A stretch of DNA of 13,360 nt. Source: an uncultured Mycoplasma sp. GTDB taxonomy: Bacteria; Bacillota_I; Bacilli_A; Mycoplasmatales; Metamycoplasmataceae. The stretch spans positions 1 through 13,360 of the forward strand of contig CAMRBO010000011.1 of NCBI GenBank assembly GCA_947040465.1, read 5' to 3'. Below are positions 1 to 6,909 of this stretch, in pieces (within the stretch, counting starts at the first letter, position 1; every line of letters begins with the position of its first letter). The notes beneath the pieces were generated by a model. The model saw only the letters and a list, made by a program, of their open reading frames with translations. It was not told the origin of the DNA and ran no database searches. Made by a program: the position numbers and the translations under genes.

Positions 1-912
1 CACAATGATAATTCTTCTCATGCAGGATCTCAAGGTTTTTCTCAAGGTTTTTCTCAAGGTGGTTTTGGAGATTTTTTTAGCGATGTTTTTGGCGGTGGTT
101 TTAATCCATTTGGCGGAGGAAATAAGCACACAAGAAAAAATGAACCAACAAAAGGTAGTACACTTCAAGCTAAAATTGAAATTAGTTTTTTAGATTCTGT
201 TTTAGGAAAAGAATTGTCTGAAAAATTAACCAAATATGTTGTATGTGAAGAGTGTGAAGGTTCAGGAGCTTTTTCTAAAAATGATATCAAAAAATGTAGT
301 ACTTGTTCGGGAACTGGTGAACAATCAAGAAGAGTTCAAACTCCTTTTGGTCAAATGGTTGAACAAGTGGTTTGTAGAACTTGTCATGGAGAAGGACACA
401 CCATTCTTAAAAAATGTAATAAATGTTATGGCAAAGGAATTAATAAAACTACAGGAACTCCACAAATAAAAATACCTGCCGGCATAAACGAAGGTCAAAC
501 ATTAATCATCAAAGGATATGGTGGTCCAGGGAAAAACGGTGGAGAATCTGGAGACTTGATTTTGATCGTTACAATTGAAAAGCATAACTATTATAAAAGA
601 GATGGTAATGATATTTTATTAGATTTTCCTGTTTCTTTTATAAGTGTTTTAAATGAAGAATCACTAAAAGTTCCCACACCTTATGGAATAGAACAAATTG
701 TAATTAAAAATGAAATAAAATCTGGAACAACTATAAATATTAAAAAAAGAGGTTTTAAAAATTTAGATACTGGTGTTTTTGGAGATTTGAAATTGAACGT
801 TAAAATTTATATACCTAAAATCAAGGATAGAGATAGAGAAAATGTATCACAAATTTTAAATAATTATAAAAATAAAATTCAAGATGATTGAATTTCTAAA
901 GTTAAAAAGTAA
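1..912 (+). CDS. dnaJ: Chaperone protein DnaJ, C-terminal part (5' end outside window)
   Basis: Hsp40 co-chaperone that delivers unfolded substrates to DnaK and stimulates its ATPase in the cytoplasm. The window opens inside the Gly/Phe-rich region, so the J domain with its HPD motif lies upstream and is not seen. Then come four zinc-binding CxxCxGxG repeats (CEECEGSG, CSTCSGTG, CRTCHGEG and CNKCYGKG), followed by the C-terminal substrate-binding beta domains (for example the GGPGKNGGESGDL stretch). The codon at 889-891 is TGA, read here as Trp. The protein then continues DWISKVKK to the TAA at 910-912, which is the expected end in code 4. The next gene begins 7 nt later. Identity is very secure from the zinc-finger pattern; only the missing N-terminus is unseen. 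Confidence 0.97.
28..63 (+). repeat. Three in-frame 12-nt direct repeats in the dnaJ Gly/Phe region
   Basis: The unit TCTCAAGGTTTT occurs at 28-39 and 40-51, and a third copy at 52-63 ends in GGT instead of TTT. Each unit encodes Ser-Gln-Gly-Phe, so gain or loss of a unit keeps the frame and only changes the length of the flexible Gly/Phe linker. Confidence 0.9.
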
Positions 913-919
913 TTTATTT

Positions 920-1318
920 ATGAATATGGAAACTAGAGTTAAAAAATGAATGAAGTATCGTGAAGAAATATTAGAAAATAAAAATATTAGAGAATCCCTT
1001 ACCAATACAAATATCGAATTAAAAAAACAATATAAAAAACTTTCTGCAATATTTTATAATATTGACTTTTTTGAAAATGATAATTTTCTTTCAAGAATTG
1101 ACTCAGCAGATCTCAAAACTCAATTAAAAATTGATGAAATTGATGAACTATTAGAAACTGTCAATAACATTGAAAAAAGAAGTGGTAAAAAAAATGTAGA
1201 AAAGATTTATAATCATAATAAGTATGATAAATTTATTTTTAAATATTTTGATAATGAATATAATAAAAATGGTGAGAATGATAAAATTAAAATCACAAAA
1301 ATTGATTTAGGGAAGTAA
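920..1318 (+). CDS. Small charged hypothetical protein between dnaJ and cmk
   Basis: I do not recognise this 132-residue protein. The ATG at 920 (second ATG in frame at 926) is chosen because an in-frame TGA at 947, read as Trp in code 4, lets the frame extend upstream of the ATG at 950; the N-terminus is then MNMETRVKKWMKYREE. No strong Shine-Dalgarno is visible. The product is rich in Lys, Glu, Asn and Ile, has no signal peptide or membrane segment, and the first 45 or so residues look helical and could form a coiled coil. It lies 7 nt after dnaJ and 4 nt before cmk, so it is almost certainly co-transcribed with both. The tight packing argues that it is a real gene, but gives no clear function. 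Confidence 0.75.
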
Positions 1319-1322
1319 AGCT

Positions 1323-1991
1323 ATGAAAAAAATAAATATAGCTATTGACGGCCCTTCAGGAGTAGGTAAGAGTACTATTGCTAAAAATATTGCTAAAGAA
1401 TTAGATTATCTCTTTATTAATACTGGTCTAATGTATAGAGCTATTTCTTATTTTTGTATAAATAATAAAATTGATATTAACAATGAAGAACTAGTAGTTT
1501 CAAACCTTGAGAAAATAAATTTGTTACTTTTGCCAAATGAAGAAATTGAATTAAACCAAACGAATATAACTAAGTACCTTCGAGATGAAAATATTTCGAT
1601 TTCTGCTTCACTTATTGCAAAATATAAAGAAGTGAGAACTTATTGTGTGTCTAAACAACAAAAATATACATTAATCAAAGGAATAGTTATGGAAGGCAGA
1701 GATATAGGGAGTATTGTAATTCCAAATGCAGAATTAAAAATATTTTTGAATGCTAATTTGGAAATTAGAGCCAAAAGAAGAATTGCTCAACTTGAAATAA
1801 ATAACATTAAATGTGATGGCGAAAGTGTGATTAATAATATTAAAAAAAGAGATGAATTAGATCAAAATCGTACAAATGACCCCTTAATAAAGACTCCTAA
1901 TGCAATTGAAATTGATACTTCTTACTCTACTATTGAAGAGGTGCAAAATAAAATTTTGAAACTTGCTAATGAAAGAATAAATAATGAGTAA
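1323..1991 (+). CDS. cmk: Cytidylate (CMP/dCMP) kinase
   Basis: Transfers phosphate from ATP to CMP or dCMP, feeding CDP/CTP and dCTP pools in the cytoplasm. The 222 residues match the usual length of bacterial Cmk. Visible motifs are the P-loop GPSGVGKS at residues 10-17, the NTGLMYRAI stretch typical of CMP kinases, the EGRDIGSIV motif, the RAKRR lid-type basic segment, and the DELDQNR and DPL segments near the C-terminus, followed by an IEIDTS strand. A good Shine-Dalgarno, AGGGAAG at 1309-1315, lies 7 nt before the ATG and partly inside the preceding gene. The 3' end overlaps der by 8 nt, so the two are probably translationally coupled. The cmk-der order is common in Firmicutes and their relatives. 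Confidence 0.97.
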   Translation: MKKINIAIDGPSGVGKSTIAKNIAKELDYLFINTGLMYRAISYFCINNKIDINNEELVVSNLEKINLLLLPNEEIELNQTNITKYLRDENISISASLIAKYKEVRTYCVSKQQKYTLIKGIVMEGRDIGSIVIPNAELKIFLNANLEIRAKRRIAQLEINNIKCDGESVINNIKKRDELDQNRTNDPLIKTPNAIEIDTSYSTIEEVQNKILKLANERINNE

Positions 1992-3282
1992 AAATTTAGT
2001 TGCAATTATAGGAAGACCAAACGTGGGCAAAAGCACTCTATATAATAGAATAATAGGGAAGAGAACCTCAATTGTTTATGATGAACCAGGCGTGACTAGA
2101 GATCGGTTATATCACAAGGTTAGCTGGTTAAATAAACACTTTACAGTTATTGATACTGGAGGAATTAGTACAGAGAAAAAACCGTTTTTAGAAGATATCA
2201 GAATACAGGCTCAAATAGCTATTGAAGAAGCTAAAATTGTTGTTTTTGTTTTAGATGGAAGAATGGATGTTACCAAAGAAGATTTTTATGTAATTAATTT
2301 AATTAGGAAAAGTGGTAAAAAAATAATTGTGGCTGCAAATAAAACTGAAGGTAATAGAGATTTTGATTCTTCTATTTATACATTAGGAGTTGAGGATGTG
2401 TTACCTATTTCTGCTTTACATGGTGAAGGTGTTGGTGAGTTGTTAGAAACGATTTTTAAAGAATTTGATGGAGAAGATGAAGAAGATAATCATCGCTTTA
2501 AACTTTCAATAATAGGGAAACCGAACGCAGGTAAAAGTAGTTTATTAAATAAACTCTTAAAAGAAGAAAGAGCTATAGTTTCAGAAATTGCCGGAACTAC
2601 AAGAGACTCAATAAACTCAACATTAATAATTGAAGAAGAAGAATTTGAAATAATTGATACTGCTGGAATTAATAGAAAGTCGAAATTAGTTGAATCTATT
2701 GATCATTATGCTTTAGGTAGAGCATTTAAATCTTTAGATGAAAGCAATCTCTCTTTGTTGGTAATTGATGCTACTAATGAACTATCTCATTTCGATGCAA
2801 GGATTGCTGGATATGCTATGGAAGTAAGAAAACCAATAATAATTGTCATTAACAAATGAGACTTAATCGAAAAAGATACATATACAATGGTTGAATTTGA
2901 AAAAAGAGTAAGAAAAGAATTTAAATTCATGACTTGAGCTCCCATCGTTTTTATTTCTGCTTTAACCGGAAGCAAACTTGATAAATTACTCAAAGAAATC
3001 ACTACTGTGAAAATAAATATTGAACGTCAAGTAAAAACTTCTTTACTAAATGAAGTCATAATGGAAATGCAACAAATGCAACCCGCCCCTTCTTTAAAGG
3101 GTAAAAGAGTAAATATTAATTATATTAAACAAATAGGAGGCTCTATACCTACATTTGTATTATTTGTTAATAATGTTGATTACCTTCATTTCACTTACAA
3201 AAGATATATTGAAAATCAAATGAGAGAATATTTTGATTTTAGAGGAACTCCAATTTCCTTAGTTTTTAGAAATAAAAAATAA
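1984..3282 (+). CDS. der: Ribosome biogenesis GTPase Der (EngA)
   Basis: Double-domain GTPase needed for maturation of the 50S ribosomal subunit. The 432 residues match the family (about 436). The first G domain has GRPNVGKS at 10-17, DTGG as G3, and NKTE at 119-122 as G4. The second has GKPNAGKS at 178-185, DTAG as G3, and NKWD at 290-293 as G4, where Trp292 is the TGA at 2857-2859. The C-terminal KH-like domain ends with the typical RGTPISLVFRNKK. A second TGA Trp occurs near 2935 (Met-Thr-Trp-Ala-Pro). In the standard code the gene would appear split in two. The G4 of domain 1 has Glu instead of the canonical Asp, a change I believe occurs in other Der proteins. The gene overlaps cmk by 8 nt, and its last codons carry the hup promoter region. 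Confidence 0.97.
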
Positions 3283-3285
3283 TTA

Positions 3286-3294
3286 TGCTATAAT
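3286..3294 (+). promoter_or_regulatory. Extended -10 promoter of hup
   Basis: TGC followed by a perfect TATAAT at 3289-3294, just after the der stop codon, forms an extended -10 element. The -35 region 17 bp upstream (about 3266-3271, TTAGAA) is weak, which fits extended -10 promoters. Transcription would start near 3301, giving a leader of about 21 nt that contains the GGAGAAG ribosome binding site (3313-3319). Confidence 0.7.
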
Positions 3295-3321
3295 CTAAAT
3301 ATATTTAAAATTGGAGAAGAC

Positions 3322-3591
3322 ATGAATAAAAAAGAATTAATTACAGAAATAGCAAACGTGACTGAAACAACACAAAAAGATACAGAAATGATTATAAATT
3401 CATTTATTAGTGTTGTTACTGAACAACTACAAAAAGGTGAACAAATTTCAATTGGTGGTTTTGGAATATTTAAAAAAGTTGATAAAGCTGCTAGAGTTGG
3501 AATTAATCCTGCAACTGGAGTAAAAATTAATATATCTGCTAAAAGTGTTCCTAAATTTACACCTGCTAAACTTTTTAAAGACTCATTTTAG
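3322..3591 (+). CDS. hup: HU family DNA-binding protein
   Basis: Small basic nucleoid protein that bends and compacts DNA as a dimer. The 89 residues match the 90-residue HU family. The N-terminal helices start with MNKKELITEIA. The GGFGIFKK turn is followed by the beta-arm segment (ARVGINPATGVKINISAKSVPKFTPAK), which carries the conserved Asn-Pro-Ala-Thr-Gly tip that intercalates into DNA. The start is supported by GGAGAAG placed 3 nt upstream and by an extended -10 promoter, so the gene is likely transcribed separately from der as well as by read-through. It is convergent with recU, with only 10 bp between the stop codons and no GC-rich terminator. Confidence 0.96.
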   Translation: MNKKELITEIANVTETTQKDTEMIINSFISVVTEQLQKGEQISIGGFGIFKKVDKAARVGINPATGVKINISAKSVPKFTPAKLFKDSF

Positions 3592-3601
3592 TTTTTAAAA
3601 T

Positions 3602-4072
3602 CTATAAATATTTTATAAAATCTATAACTCCTGGAAATATGAGTTCAAGGGAAATCGCTTCTCTTCTTATATATTCTATGTTTATAGATTTTTTTTCATA
3701 ATTTATAAAAGAAATATCTGCCAAAAAAAATTCATTTGTTTCTTTGAATAAAAATATATAAAAAGCTATACCTCCGTGTTTTTTAATCTTTTTTAGATAA
3801 TTGTGTTGATGTTCTTTAAAGTTTGATTTTGAAAAAATATTATTTCTTGACGATTTTGCCTCAAAGGCAACAAAAGAACCTTTATATATCCCATAATAAT
3901 CCACAGTACTTTTAGAAGCTATTACCCCTCCTTTTATATTCCTAACATCATCAACAGAAGAAAACTTGATATCTAGTTTTTTTTTATGAAAAAGAGCAAC
4001 ATCTTTTTCATTATATTGTTTAATGGTTTTGTTTATTATCGCTTCTAACAGCATTCCTCTATTATTATTCAT
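3602..4072 (-). CDS. recU: Holliday junction resolvase RecU
   Basis: Homodimeric Holliday-junction endonuclease of Firmicutes and mollicutes, acting with RuvAB in recombination and chromosome segregation. The N-terminus NNNRGMLLEAIINKTIKQY matches the RecU signature in which the Gly-Met-x-Leu-Glu helix begins the nuclease fold. The VDYYGIYKG segment and the FEAK motif supply the Asp, Glu and Lys of the PD-(D/E)xK-type metal site. HQHNYLKKIKKHGGIAFYIF matches the later conserved block. At 156 residues it is at the short end for RecU, whose N-terminal extension is often longer in Bacillus. A run of nine A residues (3977-3985) encodes Lys30-Lys32. No strong Shine-Dalgarno precedes the ATG at 4072. 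Divergent from gap. Confidence 0.93.
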   Translation of the reverse strand: MNNNRGMLLEAIINKTIKQYNEKDVALFHKKKLDIKFSSVDDVRNIKGGVIASKSTVDYYGIYKGSFVAFEAKSSRNNIFSKSNFKEHQHNYLKKIKKHGGIAFYIFLFKETNEFFLADISFINYEKKSINIEYIRREAISLELIFPGVIDFIKYL

Positions 4073-4083
4073 ATACTTATTAC

Positions 4084-4112
4084 TTTATGACTAAAAATGT
4101 CTTTTTTATCAA
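4084..4112 (-). promoter_or_regulatory. Candidate promoter of recU
   Basis: On the minus strand TTGATA (complement of 4107-4112) and CATAAA (complement of 4084-4089) are separated by 17 bp. Transcription would begin about 5 nt before the recU ATG, so the leader would be nearly absent, in keeping with the lack of a Shine-Dalgarno. The call is tentative in such AT-rich sequence. Confidence 0.4.
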
Positions 4113-4159
4113 AATAACAATAAAATGAGAAAAAACACCCTTTTTAGCTAATTAAATTA

Positions 4160-4165
4160 TATAAT
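4160..4165 (+). promoter_or_regulatory. -10 box of gap
   Basis: Perfect TATAAT about 60 nt upstream of the gap start codon. No convincing -35 hexamer is seen at 17 bp upstream. The predicted transcription start is near 4172, immediately before a small inverted repeat. Confidence 0.55.
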
Positions 4166-4172
4166 ATTATTA

Positions 4173-4188
4173 GTAGTTTAAAGACTAC
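4173..4188 (+). promoter_or_regulatory. Inverted repeat at predicted gap transcription start
   Basis: GTAGT (4173-4177) and ACTAC (4184-4188) are perfect inverted repeats separated by 6 nt. Placed 8 nt after the -10 box, the element would form a hairpin at the very 5' end of the gap mRNA. It could instead be a short operator overlapping +1. The stem is only 5 bp. Confidence 0.4.
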
Positions 4189-4224
4189 CTTATTAAAAGA
4201 ATAAAAAATATTATTGGAGAAAAA

Positions 4225-5232
4225 ATGAAAAATATTGCTATAAATGGATTTGGAAGAATTGGTAGATTAGTCTTTAGACAAATCTTTGATTTAAAAATGG
4301 AAAAAGATTTAAACATTGTTGCAATCAATGATTTAACTGACGCTAAAACATTAGCTCACTTATTAAAGTATGATAGTGCACAAGGACGTTTCAACGGTAA
4401 AGTTGAAGCTAAAGATGGGAACTTAATCGTTAATGGGAAAACAATTAAAATTTTTGCTGAAAGAGATCCTCAAAACTTACCTTGAGGTGAATTAAAAATT
4501 GATGTTGCTGTTGAATCAACTGGTTTTTTTACATCTAAAGAAGGTGCAGAAAAACACATTAAAGCCGGAGCTAAGAAAGTTGCTATTTCTGCACCTGCAT
4601 CAGGAGGAATTAAAACTATAGTTTATTCTGTTAACGATGGTATCATGGATAAAAATGATACTATTATTTCAGGAGCTTCATGTACAACTAATTGTTTAGC
4701 ACCTATTGTAAATGCTATTGACAAAGAATTTAAAATTACTTCAGGACTTATGACAACTATTCACTCATATACAGGAGATCAAAAATTAGTTGATGCGCCT
4801 CATAGTGATTTAAGAAGAGCAAGAGCTGGAGCTGTAAATATTATCCCTACTTCAACTGGTGCTGCTGCAGCTGTTGGTTTAGTTTTACCACACTTAGATG
4901 GTAAATTAGATGGTATGGCAATGAGAGTGCCTACAATCACAGGTTCTGTTGTTGATTTAACGTTTGAAGTTGAAGCTAAAAATGTAACTGTAGAACAAAT
5001 TAATGCATCTGTTAAAAAAATGGCAAGTGCTTCTTTAGAATATGTTACAGACCCTATTGTTTCAACTGATGTTATCGGTTCAGCTGCAGGATCATTATTT
5101 GATGCAGAATTAACAAGAGTTATTACTGATAAAAATGGAAAACAAATGTTTAAAGTTATTGCTTGATACGATAATGAAACATCATATGTTTCACAATTTG
5201 TTAGAACATTAGATAAATTCTCAAAATTATAA
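4225..5232 (+). CDS. gap: Type I glyceraldehyde-3-phosphate dehydrogenase
   Basis: Glycolytic enzyme converting glyceraldehyde-3-phosphate, NAD+ and phosphate to 1,3-bisphosphoglycerate. The 335 residues match the family. The Rossmann motif INGFGRIGR is at the N-terminus. The SCTTNC motif places catalytic Cys at residue 153, and His180 lies 27 residues later, as in the family. The stretch HSDLRRARAGAVNIIPTSTGAAAA is the phosphate-binding region. Two TGA codons are Trp: 4483-4485 (Leu-Pro-Trp-Gly-Glu) and 5164-5166 (Ala-Trp-Tyr-Asp-Asn-Glu), both at conserved positions. The stop is TAA at 5230-5232. The start is fixed by GGAGA at 4216-4220. The gene stands alone, with its own promoter and a strong terminator. 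It is the outlet of the sugars produced by the gal operon further right. Confidence 0.98.
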
Positions 5233-5254
5233 TAACTAAAATTATTAATAATAT

Positions 5255-5284
5255 AAAAAAACGCTCGGTAACAAGCGTTTTTTT
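5255..5284. terminator. Bidirectional intrinsic terminator between gap and the phosphohexomutase
   Basis: A stem ACGCT/AGCGT (5261-5265 and 5274-5278) with an 8-nt loop is flanked by a run of A on the left and T on the right that extend the helix. Because of this symmetry the RNA ends in a U-run on either strand, so it can end both gap and the convergent mutase gene. Confidence 0.9.
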
Positions 5285-5301
5285 ACATATATTTATTAAA
5301 G

Positions 5302-6819
5302 TTATAAATTAGATAATAATTCAAAATACTTATCATAATTTTGTTTTGCTTTGTCTTTAAATTTATCAATGAAAAATAAATATATTTTTATTTTAGGTTC
5401 TGTTCCAGATGGTCTCAACGATATTCATGACTGATTATCAAATTCGTATGTCAACATGTTGTTTGGTTCAATTGATCTTATCCCATCATTATAATCAAGA
5501 AATTTTGCATTTTTAATCTTTAAATTTACAAAAGAACTTTTTATATTTTCTAAATGATCCTCTGATTTTATATTTAAAACTATAGTTCCACTTGAAACGA
5601 ATCCATATTTTTCATATATTTTATTAAGAACTTGAATTAAATCTAATCCTTGTTTTTTGTAATAACTTGTCATTTTAGATAAAATGACAATTGATTGTAT
5701 AGCATCTTTATCTCGACAAATATCTTCATCAATAAGAGAACCATAACTTTCTTCAAATGCAAACAAAAATTTTTCTTTTGGGTTTATTTTTGATAAGTTT
5801 TCAATAACATTTCCAATCCACTTAAATCCTGTTTCAGTCATGTAATATTTTATTCCATTTTCTTCAGCAATTTTTTTTGGCAATGATGAAGAAACAAATG
5901 AATAAATTAAATAGTATTGATTTAATTTATTTTTTTCAACTTGATTTATCAAATAATTAAATATTAAAATGGCAGTTTCGTTACCTGTTATTATTTGATA
6001 TTCATCATTATGCTTAATGGCAGCTCCAACCCTATCAGCGTCAGGGTCAGTTACTAATGCAATATCGCAATCATTATTTCTGGCAGTAATCAAAACATTG
6101 TCAAAAGATTCTTTAACTTCTGGATTTGGATTTTTTGAATAAGTAAATTCTGTGTCTTCAATCATTTCTTTTTCTTCATAAAATGAATTTATTTTTAATT
6201 GACTAAATAATGACTTTATAGGTTTAGCTCCTGTTCCGTGCTGAGGTGTATACGCCACCTTAATGTTAGAGAAATTTTGGAATGATCCACCTATTTTTTT
6301 AACTTGATTCAAATATTTATCCATCAATTCTTGAGATACAAAATTAATGTATTCATTTTTTTCAAATATAAATTTTACATTTTTGTACTTATCATATGGT
6401 TTAAAAAATGTTAATAATTTAGACACTTCATTAGGTAACAATTGACAACCTTCTTTATCATACAATTTAATTCCATTATATTCCTTCGGATTATGACTAG
6501 CAGTAATGTTAATTGCTCCGATTGCTCTCAAAGTTCTTGTTACGAAAGAAATAAATGGAGTTGGAGAAATATCTTGATTATAATACACTTTAATTTCGTA
6601 TTTAGATAATATCATTGAAGAAATTTCTGCGAATCTTTGACTTTCTCTCCTGTTATCTCTTCCAATTACAACACCTTGTTTTTTTGCATCAGGAAAATTA
6701 GAAATAAGATATCTAGCGAATCCTTCAATTACTCTAATTACATGAACTTCATTTAAATTGCTTTCATCATCACCCAAAATACCTCTTATGCCAGCTGTTC
6801 CAAATTCTAATTTTTTCAT
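5302..6819 (-). CDS. Phospho-sugar mutase (phosphoglucomutase/phosphomannomutase)
   Basis: Alpha-D-phosphohexomutase family enzyme (PgcA/ManB type) interconverting hexose-1- and hexose-6-phosphates. Of 505 residues, the N-terminus has FGTAGIRG. The phosphoserine loop is TASHNP with Ser108, and the Mg2+ loop is DPDADRVG at 258-265. FEESYG is the sugar-binding loop and RPSGTEP at about 469-475 the phosphate-binding loop. The TGA at the complement of 5425-5427 is Trp; stopping there would lose RPSGTEP. The true stop is TAA at 5302-5304. I chose the ATG at 6819 over that at 6831 because GGAGG (6825-6829) overlaps the earlier ATG and is well placed for the later one. With the neighbouring gal operon, its likely job is glucose-1-phosphate to glucose-6-phosphate. 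Substrate preference cannot be read from sequence. Confidence 0.93.
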
Positions 6820-6823
6820 GTTA

Positions 6824-6829
6824 TCCTCC
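6824..6829 (-). promoter_or_regulatory. Ribosome binding site deciding the mutase start
   Basis: On the minus strand GGAGGA is followed by TAAC and then ATG at 6819. The same sequence begins within an upstream in-frame ATG (6829-6831), which would have no Shine-Dalgarno of its own. The later ATG is therefore the better start. Confidence 0.8.
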
Positions 6830-6853
6830 ATTTTATTAAGTATTTATTTATTC

Positions 6854-6867
6854 AATTATATATAATT
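6854..6867. promoter_or_regulatory. Perfect 14-bp palindrome overlapping the mutase -10
   Basis: AATTATATATAATT reads the same on both strands. Its left part contains TATAAT on the minus strand (complement of 6855-6860), the best -10 candidate for the mutase gene, with transcription starting near 6848. The site could be an operator for the divergently encoded RpiR-family regulator. AT-rich palindromes arise easily by chance here. Confidence 0.4.
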
Positions 6868-6888
6868 TAATCTATTTTTTAAATATAT

Positions 6889-6905
6889 AAATTAAGATAT
6901 AATTT
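6889..6905. promoter_or_regulatory. Inverted repeat covering the regulator -10
   Basis: AAATTA (6889-6894) and TAATTT (6900-6905) are perfect inverted repeats around a 5-bp centre. They overlap the TATAAT box (6898-6903) of the regulator gene, and resemble the palindrome 35 bp away. This would suit autorepression, but the base composition lowers confidence. Confidence 0.35.
6898..6903 (+). promoter_or_regulatory. -10 box of the RpiR-family regulator (predicted leaderless mRNA)
   Basis: Perfect TATAAT ends 6 nt before the GTG start codon at 6910, so transcription is expected to start at or within a base or two of the start codon. The -35 position holds only a T-run (6875-6880). Confidence 0.6.
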
Positions 6906-6909
6906 ATAT

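Noticed and set aside
5..193. Plus-strand hydrophobic ORF in another frame of dnaJ
   Set aside because: The Leu/Phe-rich product arises from frame-shifted Gly/Phe repeats; the dnaJ frame is clear.
2338..2349. Glu instead of Asp in the G4 motif (NKTE) of the first Der G domain
   Set aside because: As far as I recall this variant is found in other Der proteins, so it is not evidence of loss of function.
2787..3002. Minus-strand 71-codon ORF inside der
   Set aside because: Antisense shadow of der with no ribosome binding site and no recognisable product.
1984..3282. der appears truncated at 2859 with a separate short C-terminal ORF
   Set aside because: The TGA is the Trp of NKWD and both parts are in the same frame.
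3596..3627. 12-nt direct repeat TAAAATCTATAA (3596-3607, 3616-3627) with a 12-bp palindrome between, at the hup-recU junction
   Set aside because: Falls in the recU C-terminal codons in very AT-rich DNA; no GC stem for a terminator and no sign of mobile-element ends.
4225..5232. gap appears broken into two ORFs by TGA
   Set aside because: The TGAs fall at conserved Trp positions and the frame is continuous; the gene is intact in code 4.
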